Shown: positions 10,251 through 22,240, numbered from the stretch's first letter. The stretch: DNA of 64,000 nucleotides from Closterium sp. Naga37s-1 (GCA_947471745.1 CANJKZ010000010.1:7644001-7708000), one strand, 5' to 3'. A program made the numbers and translations. Notes: generated by a model not told the origin, from the sequence alone.

Positions 10251-12350
10251 CTGTTGTTGCGCCCAAAGATGCCTCACCAGACTCGGTTGCAGCTGGGGTG
10301 TATTATTGCAAAAGGGAAAGTGAAGCCAGTCTTCCTAGCGTTAAACCTCTCTTCCCTATGCGCTCTTCCCATCCCGCCATGCATACTCATGCGGATGTTC
10401 TTGTTGCCCTCCCTCTCACAAGGCACTCGACTCTTAGGGAGCCATTCTCATGTACCAGCAGCACAATGTGGTAGTGAACCCACTCGACCTGACCTCTTCC
10501 AAAGAGGATGCTACCCGGCAGTGTGTCAGATCAGTGTGGATCCAGCAGCATGGCATCACTCACATTTCATTTGTTCTGGCATACTCAAGACGGATACGAT
10601 GCTTTGAGAGAGCACTAGTAGTTTGATCATTATCGTATATGGTATTCACCGTTTCAGCAATGTCTTTTTACGCTTGAGCTTCACAATATTTATTCTAGGC
10701 GGTGCGCTCATTTCATGATCCTTCTGCACTCTAATGCCGTGGTCCTCTTATCTCACCCATGCTTCTTCAATATCCTATATCCGCAAGCACCTAATGAGAA
10801 ATCTGATGTGATGTGACCCACCTTCTGCCCTTCAACTAACCTGGGGACCAGTATGACTCACGTGGTGAACCGTGAAACCCAAACCAGGAAGGAAAGAGGA
10901 GTAGGCAAGGCAAGGATGTGGAGGTGGCCAGAGAGTTGTTCAGCAATTGGCCAAGTGATGCCATACAATACAATACAACCCATTCGGGTATCATGATTCA
11001 TGAGTAAACAACGTCTGATGAACTTATTTTTTATAGTCAGCATTACCACAAGCGTGATCATAACCAGCAAACCGTATCGCTGAAGCATAGCTAACAAATG
11101 CACATGTACACGCGACGATTCACCAGCCCAGGGTGAGCACTGATCTGAGCGAGCAAGGTGGCAGGCTCACACTTAGAACTCCCAGTCTCATCGTTCCGGA
11201 AGTCTTCGAGCAGAAGCTAGCTGCAGAGTTGCTAGGTGCCTGATGTAGTCATTGTTGTCATTGCTTGTACTACCATTCTGAAATTCCAACTTTGCTAGTG
11301 AAACTCTTGCCAACTTCTCCCGTGAATGTGCAAGTGCTAAGAAACGCAAGCAAAGCTACGATCACTCTTAGTAGTTCGTTCCTACCCCCCACCTCGTAGT
11401 CTAGCTCACTACGTTTGACGAGTGAATCTCCGCACTTGCTGTGGCTCACTTCAGCTCGTGGTTAGGCTTGTGACGAAGACAAGGGCGAACGGTAATGGAG
11501 CTCGCGACTGCGGTACTTTGTGTCGTCAATTCCAATTCTTGTTCTTGGATATTTGGCTCTTGTTCACATGTTACCGTGTCGTGCTGGTCTTGTTTCCAAC
11601 CAACTCTGTGCCGTTTATTAGCAAGGGACGACCCTTGGCTGGAAACGATCCCTGTATTGCACGTCTAACTGGAGTGGCGAAACCTATCCAATCTCGAGGC
11701 TGCCAATGAATGTGCAAACTCGGTAACAGATTGGATCAAACTAGTTTTCCTCAGCATAATTTCTATTTTAAGCTTGAAATCCTCCGCCATTTCATCATGT
11801 TTCCTTGCCACTATCAGCCCCATAGCATTTTAGAGGCCACTTTGTCCCCGTTCCACGCACCTACTGCGACTTTTACTGCTCAATATCGCATAAGATAATG
11901 GCGGATGTGAATCCTGGTCATAAAGGACGTAGTTACATAATCAGGTGCAGACATTATTCGCGTCCACCTTGACTCTGCCCCCGTTACTCATGGGATGCCC
12001 ATCATAGCCAAGCTCAACAATTTTGCATTTTGCCGAGGAGAATCTTCGAGCTATATGATGTTGCAAATCCAGCTGTTTCGTCTGCATTCCCGTGCTTACA
12101 GTAGTGGGTTTTCTGCTTAGCGTCATCGCGATTGTGGTTGGCTTCTTCGATTCCAAATCCCGGTTAAGATTGCGTTCAAGAAAAACCTGATAAGAATTCC
12201 GGTAGGCTATCCCAACTGACGTCAGCCTTTTCCCTCTTCGCCTACTCCCCCTCCCCCACTCCCCCTTTCTCCTGTTTCCCCCTCCCCGCATTCACTTCTC
12301 TCCCCCTCTTCAACTCGGATTGGCCGTCCAAGCGCAGCCTTGGCGATTCT
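10251..12350. other. intergenic, nothing recognised
   Basis: Several short open frames occur (for example 11422-11709, and 11941-12291 on the minus strand), but none shows a domain, a splice pattern or a paralogue in the window. The first few hundred bases may hold further decayed LINE 3' sequence. Confidence 0.5.
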
Positions 12351-12379
12351 TACAGCATTGATGCGCCCTTCACTCCGTG

Positions 12380-13260
12380 TGCCCTCGGCATGTCATTCAC
12401 TATGTGACGCGTCAAGCTGCCATTAGCAACATCCAAGGCCTGGGGATTTATTTGTGCCTCCTCCGAACAAGACCTACAGTTTCTGGTACAAGCTACACCC
12501 AGGCAACCTCGGGGGAGTGGTGCTGTACCCCTCTTGCCTGTGGTATAAGCAGCGATGGCAGTGTCAGTGGCACATCTTCCCCCTTCTGTCTGCTCCTCTT
12601 TGCTGCACCCAGATGACGTGGGGGGAGTGGTGCTGCCTGGGCCTGCAGAACTTGCTATAGCAGGCAACGCTAAGGGCAGCTTCGTGGATGGTGACATGGC
12701 AAGGCAGTACAGGGCATAGCAAAGGGCAGAGCAGAGCAGATTACATGGGGACTTACAGACGAGTGCGGAGCAGAGGGAGTGGGAGTGGATATGTGAGGAG
12801 GTGGCATTGAGAGCATAGGAGTCAGCATCATGCAGCTAGGACCCATCACCAACCTCGGCCAGGCAAGTGTATCGAGTGCGCACCATTGTAACGAGGTGAC
12901 CCTTGAGACGATTCAATAGATGGCTGGGAAGAGGGCAGGCTTGGACAGATGAGCATCATGCAGCCGAGGCCCATCACCAACCTCGCCCAGGCAAGTCATG
13001 CCAAGTGGACAAGTCCCCATCCAACCCCCTCATGCTCTTGACCACGCCCCTCTCTCCATTCACGCCTCAGCTCACACTCTCTCAGTGCCCTCATTTCCGA
13101 CTTGCCATTCACCCCTCGTCCTGCGTCCTTCGTCCACGCCAGCATTTGCGGCTTGCCTGAGTGGTCTCAAGATTCGATCTCGAGACTTTCATGGCATTTG
13201 AGGTGGCGCATAAATGGTTGCTCTCCAGGCTGCCCTTGCTCTCCGTCCATCCCCAGCATT
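12380..13260 (+). pseudogene. nucleoside-hydrolase-like relic, unit 0 (most decayed)
   Basis: Recognised only by comparison with later units. 12390-12440 matches the exon encoding the 'ATSF..YVTCEAATRN' block, now with stops. 12824-12872 and 12947-12996 are two copies of the exon encoding '(Q)ISMVQLGPMTNLAQ', here reading SIMQLGPITNLGQ. A decayed 'CPSLVS'-like exon may lie near 13088 or 13230. It sits tail to tail with LRR gene A. No intact frame remains. Confidence 0.5.
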
Positions 13261-13289
13261 CAAGCCCGCTGGCATCTGCATGCTGAAAT

Positions 13290-13445
13290 GCCCTCGTTGC
13301 CTCACCTCCCTTACCTCCCTCACCTCACTGTCCTCACTCCCCTCCCTCACCTCTCTCACCTCTCTCACCTCTCTCCCCTCCCTCACCTCTCTCACCTCTC
13401 TCACCTCTCTCCCCTCCCTCACCTCTCTCACCTCTCTCCCCTCCC
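13290..13445 (+). repeat. 9-bp pyrimidine minisatellite (CTCACCTCT/CTCCCCTCC)
   Basis: About 17 imperfect tandem copies. The same 9-bp motif sits at the matching place in other units (19285-19366, 37110-37255, 42297-42400, 50955-51025), always after the 'TNLAQ' exon relic. Confidence 0.9.
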
Positions 13446-13599
13446 GTCACCTCTCAACTCTCGCCTCCCTCACATACTTTGCCGTACAGCTTCCCTCCCG
13501 CCTCCCATCAGTTGGAATGGTCCCGACCCATGGGCGGGGGTGCCACCAGTGCAAGTGGCCATGGCTGTTGGTGCTGCTGAGGTGGCAGCCACAATCACC

Positions 13600-14363
13600 C
13601 GACTCCTTTAGTCTATTGAATGAAGCTGCATGGTGGCATGGCCCGCTCGCTCCTACAAGTGGCCATGGCTGTTGGTGCTGCTAGGTGCCGGCTGTTGTAT
13701 TAGTCCAACACGGCACTTGGCGTGTTCAGGCTTGGTGCAGAATATCCTGAAGTGTTCAGTAGTTCCAAAACATATGCAGTGCATATGCGGTGCATATACC
13801 CTACTGTACCTGACATGTTTTGGGCATGACCCAGTAATCATTCACTTGAATGCTTGTTGGCAGTAATATTGAGATAAGTACCGTAGTACAATACAGACAA
13901 GACCATGAGATGAGGATGTGATGTGATGGCAGTTGTGGTGATGGTAATTGTGATGAGAATGGAGCCAGTGGTGAAGGCGGAAGTGGTAACAGAGATCGCA
14001 GTGATGGTAACACCAGCAGCATTCAGCCAGAGAAGTAATCACCCTCAACATCATTCTCCAGGTGTTCAGAACCCTCCCCAACTACCCTAGCTCTTTAAAG
14101 CGTAATCATTCCCCGCCTTCTTATCTGCACTGCCCAGCCCACCTCAAAGACATCACAGCTAAGGAAACAGCCTATGCTACATGCCAATGTCCTTACTGGT
14201 GCCGACCAACCGTACCTGTGAATGTTCTCAGCCCATACACCTCATTGATGCTTCTGTGGAGCACCTCACTGGTGCTTCTGTGCCACCTCATTCATGGAGC
14301 ACAGACCCATCCCTGTCCTTCACCCCTAATTTGAGCCCTTCGCAGGTGGGATTTGAGATCCCC
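13600..14363. other. spacer with a duplicated tail of LRR gene A
   Basis: 14228-14305 repeats the 3' end of LRR gene A (14388-14440); both carry CAGCCCATACACCTCATTGA, followed by a GAGC.CAGACCCATC block. The remainder has no recognised feature. 13550-13570 and 13660-13685 share a short repeat (AGTGGCCATGGCTGTTGGTG). Confidence 0.6.
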
Positions 14364-16568
14364 TCATGCAAAATACCCTGCGCATATTCTCAGCCCATAC
14401 ACCTCATTGATGCTCTTGGGGAGCCCAGACCCATCACTGTCCGTCAAATGCCTACACTCGGACACCTCCAGCAATCGCAGTGCCTTCAGCTCACCTAAAT
14501 CCCCCGGCAATGCCTCAAGCTGCGCACAGCATGACAAAGAGAGGTCTTTGAGCTGCGTGAACTGTGCAGCGTTGGGACACAGGGAGCGGATTGGGCAGCA
14601 TGAGATCGACAGCTGGTTCAGGCGGGTAAGCTGGGTGAGAGAGGCAGGCAGATGCTCAAGCTGCTCGCAGCGAATGAGGTGCAGTTCCCGCAACCGGGAT
14701 AAGGCACCGATGGCAGGCGGAAGAGAAGCCAGTTTGGGCGCAGCGTAAACCCCCAAGGACGTCAGGCTCTGCAGCGCACTCACACTCGCTGGCAGCTCTG
14801 TCAACTTGCCCGCACTTACCAGCTTCAGCTCCCGCAGCTGCGGCAGTGCCGACCCAACATCGGCCGGCAGCCTTTGGAGCTTTTCCGCGTTCGCAACAAC
14901 CAGCGAGCGCAGGCGGGAGAGGAACGTCAAGGCGAATGGAAGCACCTCCGCATCGCCTGCCAAATTCAGCTGCAAATGCTCCAGGTGCGACAGGGCAGTC
15001 AGGGCCGTGACAGACGCTGGAAGGGCCGTGAGCTGATGGCAGGACGAGAGGTGCAGCTCGCGCAGGCTGCTGAGCGACCCCACGCCCTCTGGCAGCTCCT
15101 CCACGCCGCAGTTGTCCAGCTCAAGCCTTGTCAGCGACGCGATCTCCGATAACGAGGATGGGAGATGCGGATCCTTGAAGCTGTGTCTCAGGAGCAGCGT
15201 GTGGAGGTTACTCAGGCGTCCTATGCCCGCTGGATGCGCCACTCGACCGAGGCAGAGAGTCGTGAGAGCTGTGAGGCAGCAGAAGCCTGCTGGCAGCTCG
15301 CGGATTGGGTCGGCCGAGAGCAGGAAGAAGGATTTCAGAGAGCTGAGCTGGCAGATGGAGGCAGGCAGGCTCGCCAGCGGCACATCTTCAACTACCAAGG
15401 TTTTCAGGGCAGTCAATCTCCCGATATTTTCAGGCAGGCAGCGGAATTGGTGGCATTTGGTGACTGACAAGGTCTCGAGGTGCTTCAGGGAACAGAAACC
15501 TTTCGGCAGCTCCTCGAAGGCATCGCACCAGGCAACGGTCAGCTCACGCAGACGCGGCAGCAACTCCGCAATGCTGTCCGGAAGCCGCTCCAATTCTTCG
15601 CAGTCTGATATCTGCAGGCGTGCAAGACTGGTCAGTGGCCAATCCGACAGCAACATTTGGTGGGTGTCCAACGATTTGATCAACGGTAGCTGTGCAATGG
15701 CAAAGGCAGCCGAGCCCGAGTCACCACTGGCAGGAGAAATCGTGGTCCAGGGAGAGAGCGAAAGGCTGGTGATGCTGGGAAGACGTCGTACGTTGGAGAG
15801 CTGCTCCTTGTTTAGCTTCCTGCAGGCGATATAAAGATTGGTGAGAGAGCTGAGGCTCTCCAAATCTGGAGCTTCTAAGGCGGAGGCGGCTGTTAAAGCC
15901 AGGGTGTGCAGACGCGTGAGGCGGAAGAAGGAAGCGGGTAGCTCAGTGTCCCGATGGAGACAGAGCAGTGAAAGCTGCTCCAGCTGAGTGCATCGCTGGA
16001 AGAAGCGATCCAGACCAGCCTCGGTGATCGGGTGCTTATGCTTCGGTCCAACGGAGTTCGGATGGTGAGTGATCCAGCGTCCCACGTGGAGAATCTTGAG
16101 CTGAGGACAGGATGACGCGAGGTGAGCGAGGAAGGTGTCGTCTAGGGTTTCCACGCTGTCGTCGCTCAGATGGAGATGGGTGAGGTTCGGGAAGCATGCG
16201 ACGGCATGCGAGAGTTCTTGGAGGGAAATGGCATGTTTTCGTTTGACGAGCAGGGTGGAGACGTCACGGTGAGCTACATCGCGCCAACGACGGCACACTG
16301 ACGACACGATCTTGACAGCGGTTGGAATAGCGGAGGGGGGCGATATTGGATACGACTCTTCCTCGGGACTAGGATCATCTTCGTCTTCTAAAACGATCGA
16401 GCGAAGGTACAGTGGCTTCGGCGACAATGAATGTTGAGACCATAACGCGTCACTGTCCGGTTTCCAAGGTGTAGTAGACTCCGCACAACGCCATAATATC
16501 CTAGCGAGGACGTCGTCGGGAAGGTCGTTAATATGTGTCGCTGCCTCCATCATTTCCCTAGCAGACAA
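14364..16568 (-). CDS. F-box/LRR protein A (734 aa)
   Basis: Single-exon frame. The F-box is at residues ~12-110: INDLPDDVLARILWRC starts it and SVCRRWRDVAH ends it. About 60 residues, including an acidic patch (LEDEDDPSPEEE), separate the two halves, so the F-box is split. From ~120 to the end there are about two dozen leucine-rich repeats of the plant intracellular type (L..L.L..C..L..LP..I..L). F-box/LRR proteins usually serve as substrate receptors of SCF ubiquitin ligases, with the LRRs binding the target; the target is unknown here. It is longer than, and clearly diverged from, paralogues B-G (about 535 aa). It lies head to head with nucleoside-hydrolase relic A across ~820 bp. Translation starts at MSAREMMEAATH; no better ATG precedes the F-box. 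Confidence 0.88.
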   Translation of the reverse strand: MSAREMMEAATHINDLPDDVLARILWRCAESTTPWKPDSDALWSQHSLSPKPLYLRSIVLEDEDDPSPEEESYPISPPSAIPTAVKIVSSVCRRWRDVAHRDVSTLLVKRKHAISLQELSHAVACFPNLTHLHLSDDSVETLDDTFLAHLASSCPQLKILHVGRWITHHPNSVGPKHKHPITEAGLDRFFQRCTQLEQLSLLCLHRDTELPASFFRLTRLHTLALTAASALEAPDLESLSSLTNLYIACRKLNKEQLSNVRRLPSITSLSLSPWTTISPASGDSGSAAFAIAQLPLIKSLDTHQMLLSDWPLTSLARLQISDCEELERLPDSIAELLPRLRELTVAWCDAFEELPKGFCSLKHLETLSVTKCHQFRCLPENIGRLTALKTLVVEDVPLASLPASICQLSSLKSFFLLSADPIRELPAGFCCLTALTTLCLGRVAHPAGIGRLSNLHTLLLRHSFKDPHLPSSLSEIASLTRLELDNCGVEELPEGVGSLSSLRELHLSSCHQLTALPASVTALTALSHLEHLQLNLAGDAEVLPFALTFLSRLRSLVVANAEKLQRLPADVGSALPQLRELKLVSAGKLTELPASVSALQSLTSLGVYAAPKLASLPPAIGALSRLRELHLIRCEQLEHLPASLTQLTRLNQLSISCCPIRSLCPNAAQFTQLKDLSLSCCAQLEALPGDLGELKALRLLEVSECRHLTDSDGSGLPKSINEVYGLRICAGYFA

Positions 16569-17388
16569 GGTTACTAAGGATCTATAGAAGGACGGTATGC
16601 AGCGAACTTGAAGCCCAGACTGAGTTTATACAAGGCCTGAAAAATGAGTGACGAGGTGATTCATTCGTGCCGTGATGGTCATTTGTGTTGCCTTCCCTTG
16701 TACGCAACGCATGGCTCGTGTAAGGGTGGATACTCCGTCAGTTGTAGAAAGGGTTACCCGGGTACCAATTCAAATTGGTTTTGCTGCGCTGAAGCGCTTC
16801 TTCAATTTCGCTGCCAGTATTTCGCTGCATTGGTTTCGCTCCGATTGTTTGTGGTTCGAAACCTTGCGTGGGTCCAACAAAAAGTTAGCGAGCTCAGCGA
16901 AATTCTGGAAAATCTGAGACGTGACACGGTTTCGTTCAGCCACGAACCAAGCACAATTGGTCTGGGAACATTGTGTTCGAAGGTTCGTTCCAGCGCTCTC
17001 GTGCGACGGTCCGTTCATCTGCCTGGTCCGAAATTTTGGTCAGGCGGGCCCCTTCGCGGACCAGTCGCGGACAAGACACGGACTGGTCCGAAATTCTGGT
17101 ATACAAAAATACTGTATGCCGCGACTCTGTCGTTGAGGTTCGCGGCTCTCGTTTTGGAGGGAAACCTGTGATCCAGCAAAATCTCTCGGCTCGTGTTACC
17201 GTTTCGTCGGTTGAGTCGAATCTCGACGATGATGCCGAAAGCTCTGTAAGGAAACTACTTCGCCCAAGCCCTTTCTTGTACGAGCCGAACGAGTATCGGT
17301 AACACAATCGTAGGAACCAATTCTTCGCCAAGTTTCCATTCATTTCTGGTACCATCTCTTCGCTAAAGTCTTCATTTGGCTCCCTCAC
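16569..17388. promoter_or_regulatory. shared spacer between LRR-A (-) and hydrolase relic A (+)
   Basis: The two genes diverge from this ~820-bp stretch, so it probably held both promoters. It contains GTGTTACCG at ~17193 and its exact inverse CGGTAACAC at ~17297, about 100 bp apart. A shorter form of the pair recurs in the same place upstream of LRR-C (29300, 29404) and partly upstream of LRR-D (35424). GGTCCGAAATTYTGGT occurs twice (about 17024, 17083). No open frame here has a recognisable domain. Confidence 0.5.
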
Positions 17389-19065
17389 ATGGCTGACGCT
17401 GGAGACCCAGATATCACCTCAGCATTTGCTTCTCTTGAACAGAATGTGGTACTTTTCCGCTCCCAGTACCCTGACTGCGACTTTCTAAGCTCACATTCCG
17501 AGAAGCTCGTGGCTCCAGACGCGCCAGCTCCGATCGACGTTATCATAACGCGTCTCAAATCAAGTGTCGTGAATCGTGATCACCCACGGTTATGGTTACC
17601 ACCAATCAAGCCCTGCAGGCCATTTCCGCGCGTCATAGGGAGGTATTGAAGCACGGACTTGTTCGTGCACCATAACGGTGAACTCTCTAAATCAGCTCAA
17701 AGCACCGTGATGAAACAGCCGATCCACCATTCGCTGCGCGACTCACCTTCTGAGCCCGCGAATCTCTTCCGCTTCCCTTTTGGCGCCACGTTTGCGACCT
17801 CGGAACAGTCTGTGGTCACAGCGAGTCTTCCGTCTGTCCCTTTCCTTCCACTAGGCTTTTTCCCAACGCCTCAACGTCAGAGTTCGAGTTCCGAGTTAGC
17901 TATCGGCAATCGTGTTTCTCACAGACTTGACGCGCCTCGTCCCCCGCTGGTCGCGTGTCTTCGCGCCTTCCTCTCATATCGCTTTTGAAGCGCCTTCGCA
18001 TATCGCTTCATGTGTTTGGCATCGTTACACTCGCCCCTCCCTTTCCCTCCTTTCCCATCCGCCATCCAGACGACGCTTTCCCCTCCCCCTCCGTCCCCTC
18101 CTTCCCCCCCCCCGCATCCGCCATCGCCACGTCGTTCAGCCACTATGTGACGTGTGAAGCTGCCACACGCAACGCTCGACGCCTGGTGGGTTCATCGTCT
18201 CACTTCTATAAGAATCCTTCTTTCCCTGGCCTTTTACATTCTGGTGTGTGTTCGTGCAACCTCTCGATTTTCCAGGAAATTTCTCACTTTTTCTTGCTCT
18301 CATCCTACCCACACCTTCATTCATTCCCTGCATCTCTTCACATCATTGTCCCCCCCTGTTCCCCCTCTTTCCGCCCCCTAATTCCGCCTCCCATCCCCCA
18401 CCCTCCTCTTCCATGTACCCTCCTTCTCATCGCGTAGCTCCCTCCCCTCCTTCCCCCTTCCCCCTTCCCGCTTCTCCATCCCTCCCTTTCCCTCTCTCCT
18501 CCAGTGCATAGCAGCAGGACGCCCAGACACGTCTGTTGTTCAGGGCGCCACGCCACAGCACCGCTTTCAACCGCACCATCCTCTGCAGGGGATCTCCCCA
18601 ACCTGTCGAATCTCCCCTCTCTTGCACCCACCTCTCCCCTCTCCCATCGCCTATGCTGACGGTCTCTTTCCCCCCATTGGCCTCCTCTTCTTCCCTCCTG
18701 CCCTCCCGTGTTCCAGCTCTGCGCTCCAAGTCTAGATTAGTGCACCATCACCATCACCATCACCACCACCATTCCATGAGGAGTGCAGGGCAGGGCAGAG
18801 CAAGCGGCAGAGCGGAGGGCGTGCGAGTGGATGTGTGAGGTGGTGGCGCGGAGGCCAGGGCAGATCAGCATGGTGCAGCTGGGAGGGAAGGGACCCATGA
18901 CCAACCTCGCCCGGGCAAGCGTGTCGGTGCCGTGTGCCATTGTATGTACTATGTACCCATGTTACCTGTGTGTCGATTCATAAGGAGGTGGTAACCCTGC
19001 CCAGCCCAGCCCAGGCGGTGTGCCATGCACGATGTGAGCAGAGCACGTTGAGCTGATCGGCATCG

Positions 19066-19112
19066 TGCAGTGCAGTGCAGTGCAGTGCAGTGCAGTGCAG
19101 TGCAGTGCAGAT
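19066..19112 (+). repeat. 5-bp microsatellite (GTGCA)n
   Basis: Nine uninterrupted copies beside a degraded 'TNLAQ' exon; it appears to have grown from the GGTGCAG of that exon. Confidence 0.9.
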
Positions 19113-19284
19113 CAGACCCATGGCCAAGCTCTCCCAGGCAAGTGAAACTGTTTTTTGAGAATTCTAAAAAAACCGGATCAGCATGGTGCAGTGCAGTTCA
19201 GACCCATGGCCAAGCTCGCCCAGGCAAGTGCTTGCATGCAGCAGTCCTGCTTCTTGCTTCTTGTGTCCATGCACCCCATATCCT

Positions 19285-19366
19285 CTCTCCCCTCACCTCC
19301 CTCACGTCCCTCACCTCCCTCACCTCCCTCACCTCCCTCACCTCCCTCACCTCCCTCACCTCCCTA
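19285..19366 (+). repeat. 9-bp minisatellite (CTCACCTCC)n
   Basis: About nine copies of the pyrimidine unit in the intron after the 'TNLAQ' exon of unit A. Confidence 0.9.
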
Positions 19367-19675
19367 GCTTCTTGTGTCTTGTTACTCGGCTACTCGACTC
19401 CTCTCCTTCTTACACATAGCATATCCCCCACCCCAATCAAGCCGTCTGTCATTGTTCCTCCATAGCATCCGGGCCTGCAGTCATCTGCGTGTTGGGAAAG
19501 TTTCGCGAGCTCTCGAAGCCCATCAGCGGGCTGGGAGGCTCCTTCTTCGCCAGTCGCAGCACCAAGTGCCGCCTTGCCTCCTCACCGTTTCCTCTCTCAT
19601 CTCGCGCTGTACTCTCTTTCACCACAAACGGTTGCTCCCACGTTTGCTCCCACCACACCAGGCCCTCTCCCACCA

Positions 19676-19805
19676 CAGCAGGGGGCTGGGCGCACTGGGA
19701 AGAGCTGTGAGTGCAGGGGGCTTGGCGCACTGGGAAGAGCTGTGAGTGCAGGGGGCTGGGCGCACTGGGAAGAGCTGTGAGTGCAGGGGGCTGGGCGCAC
19801 TGGGG
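19676..19805 (+). repeat. 35-bp tandem repeat, about 3.5 copies
   Basis: The unit GGCTGGGCGCACTGGGAAGA plus GCTGTGAGTGCAGGG repeats almost perfectly. Intronic in the unit A hydrolase relic. Confidence 0.85.
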
Positions 19806-20529
19806 GTGACAGGGAAGAGCTTGGGGCGGCGGAAGGAGAAGGGGAGAAGAAGGGGGAAGGGAAGGGAGAGGAAGTGCAGAGTTCACTCCATGCTCTTGCG
19901 ACAAGGAGTATGCGTTTGGTTTGGGGAGGGGAAGTGGTAGAGTCTGGTATTGAGTGCACTATTGAGAAACTGGAAAAACAAAATGGAAAAGCGTGCTACT
20001 TATTGATAACAATCAGTGAAGGAAACGGCAGCCTGGCCAGTGAGGGAGGTGGGAAGCTTCGCTTCACCTTCGCTCGCTCTCCTGCCAGTCCTCCCCACCA
20101 CTACCCCTCTGGGTCCTCTACGGGTGGCTCCTCTTGCCCTTCCTCTCTTCCTACCTCTAACGATGAGGGGCAGAGGGGAGTTATGAGGGGGCGACGCAGA
20201 GGGGTCACTTATAACGATGTCCGTCTCGAAGTCGCCCCCTTATTACTCCCCGCTGCCCCTCTCTGCCTGCCTCCGTTTCTGCCCCTCCCGCAAGCCATGT
20301 GTTTGCAGACCCTCAGTAGCTTTTCTCCCTCCAGCTCTCTCCACCCGTCTCCACCTCTCTCCTCCCCTCTCTGCCTCTCTCGGTCCCCTCTTTCCTCCCC
20401 TTTTGCTCCTCTTTGACTGAGTGGAGCCCTCCGAGCTAACACCCCCAACTCTCCAGACCTCCACCCTGCCTCCACTCCCCTCCTCCCCAATCTGCCCCGC
20501 GCTCCCCACTCAACCTCCCCTTGGCGCGA

Positions 20530-20606
20530 CAGGGGTTTGCAGGCCCCGAGGGCAGCGGATCAGGTGCTGATGAGGCCCCGAGGGCAGCGGATCAGGTGCT
20601 GATGAG
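20530..20606 (+). repeat. tandem duplication of about 34 bp
   Basis: Two adjacent copies of a block beginning GGCCCCGAGGGCAGCGGATC. No coding meaning seen. Confidence 0.8.
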
Positions 20607-21214
20607 TGGAGCCAAGGGGATGTTGCCTGCACCCCTCCACCCTGCCTTCACTCCACTCCTCTCCGCCCCTCTCCACCCCTCGACCATGCCTCCACTCCTC
20701 TCCGCCCCTCTCCATCCACCCCTCTCTGCCCCTTGTGCTCGTCTCCATGGCAGGTGTTTGCAAACCCCGCGGCAGCTGACAGACCAGGTGCCGACGACGA
20801 GTGGCGCCAACATCCACAGATTCCACGTGCTGGGACTCAACGCTACCACACAGGTCATGAGAATCGTTACTCACTGGTGTGTTGCGATTGATTCATGAGA
20901 ATCGTGCATGTAACCATGCCATGCGCGTTGCAGTCAACGATGTGTCACTGTGTTGCAAGTTGCAACCAGTAACACGATGCGCTAGCTACCGTGGTAGCTG
21001 CCTTGTGCAATGCAACCAGTAAGGGGCCAGGCCGGTGCGGTGTGGTACGACCAAGAGGTGTGTTTTGAGGCGCCTCAAAATACACCTCAAGCCAGGTCAG
21101 TGCGGTGTGGTTCGGCCAAGAGATCAGGTGCTGCCGACACAACATCCACGCGCTGAACGCTACCACTCACATTGCAACGAGGTGACTTTTAAGTTGACTC
21201 AAAAGCCACCTCTG

Positions 21215-21345
21215 TAACGCCAACATCCACACGCCAACATCCACACGCCAACATCCACACGCCAACATCCACACGCCAACATCCACACGCCAACATCCAC
21301 ACGCCAACATTCACACACCAACATCCACACGCCAACATTCATGCG
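21215..21345 (+). repeat. 14-bp minisatellite (AACATCCACACGCC)n
   Basis: About nine copies, the later ones diverged. Intronic in unit A. Confidence 0.9.
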
Positions 21346-21494
21346 CTGAACGCTACCACTCACATTGCACTCTAACTCACATTGCACTCGAACTCTCCCG
21401 AAAAAAGGGCTTCGACTTTCACCAGTCCCTTTAAAAGCCGCCTCAAGAGCGCTTCGGTACTGCTGACCACCGCCAGCTCTCACATTGCCCCTTC

Positions 21495-22240
21495 CTCATG
21501 TCCCTACCCCATGTGTTGTGTCATCATCACATGTGTTGTGTCATCAACCCATGTGTCGTGTCATCATCCCATGTGTTGTGTCATCAACCCATGTGTCGTG
21601 TCATCATCCCATGTGCCGTGTCATCACCCCATGTGTCGTGTCATCATCCCATGTGCCATGTCATCATCCCATGTGCCGTGTCATCATCCCATGTGCCGTG
21701 TCATCACCCCATGTGCCGTGTCATCATCCCATGTGCCATGTCATCATCCCATGTGCCGTGTCATCATCCCATGTGCCGTGTCATCACCCCATGTGCCGTG
21801 TCATCATCCCATGTGCCATGTCATCATCCCATGTGCCGTGTCATCATCCCATGTGCCGTGTCATCACCCCATGTGCCGTGTCATCACCCCATGTGCCGTG
21901 TCATCATCCCATGTGCCGTGTCATCATCCCATGTGCCATGTCATCATCCCATGTGTCGTGTCATCATCCCATGTGCCGTGTCATCACCCCATGTGCTGTG
22001 TCATCACCCCATGTGCCGTGTCATCATCCCATGTGCCGTGTCATCATCCCATGTGCCGTGTCATCATCCCATGTGCCGTGTCATCATCCCATGTGCCGTG
22101 TCATCACCCCATGTGCCGTGTCATCATCCCATGTGCCGTGTCATCATCCCATGTGCCATGTCATCATCCCATGTGCCGTGTCATCATCCCATGTGCCGTG
22201 CCATCACCCCATGTGTCGTGTAATCGCCCCCCATGTGCTG
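21495..22240 (+). repeat. 20-bp minisatellite (ATGTGCCGTGTCATCATCCC)n, largest array
   Basis: About 36 copies with a few recurring variants (GCC/GTC, CGTG/CATG, ATC/ACC). The unit is not a multiple of three and has no stop in any plus-strand frame, so all three frames stay open for 240-320 codons. These proteins are artefacts of the repeat. Shorter arrays of the same unit occur at matching places in unit C (32265-32400), D (37885-37980), E (42716-43030) and F (51672-51730). Confidence 0.95.

Noticed and set aside
16644..17302. Plus-strand frames upstream of LRR-A
   Set aside because: Low complexity, no domain and not conserved in other units; treated as promoter spacer.
18742..18776. (CACCAT)n encoding a poly-His run
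   Set aside because: Short simple repeat with no supporting gene.
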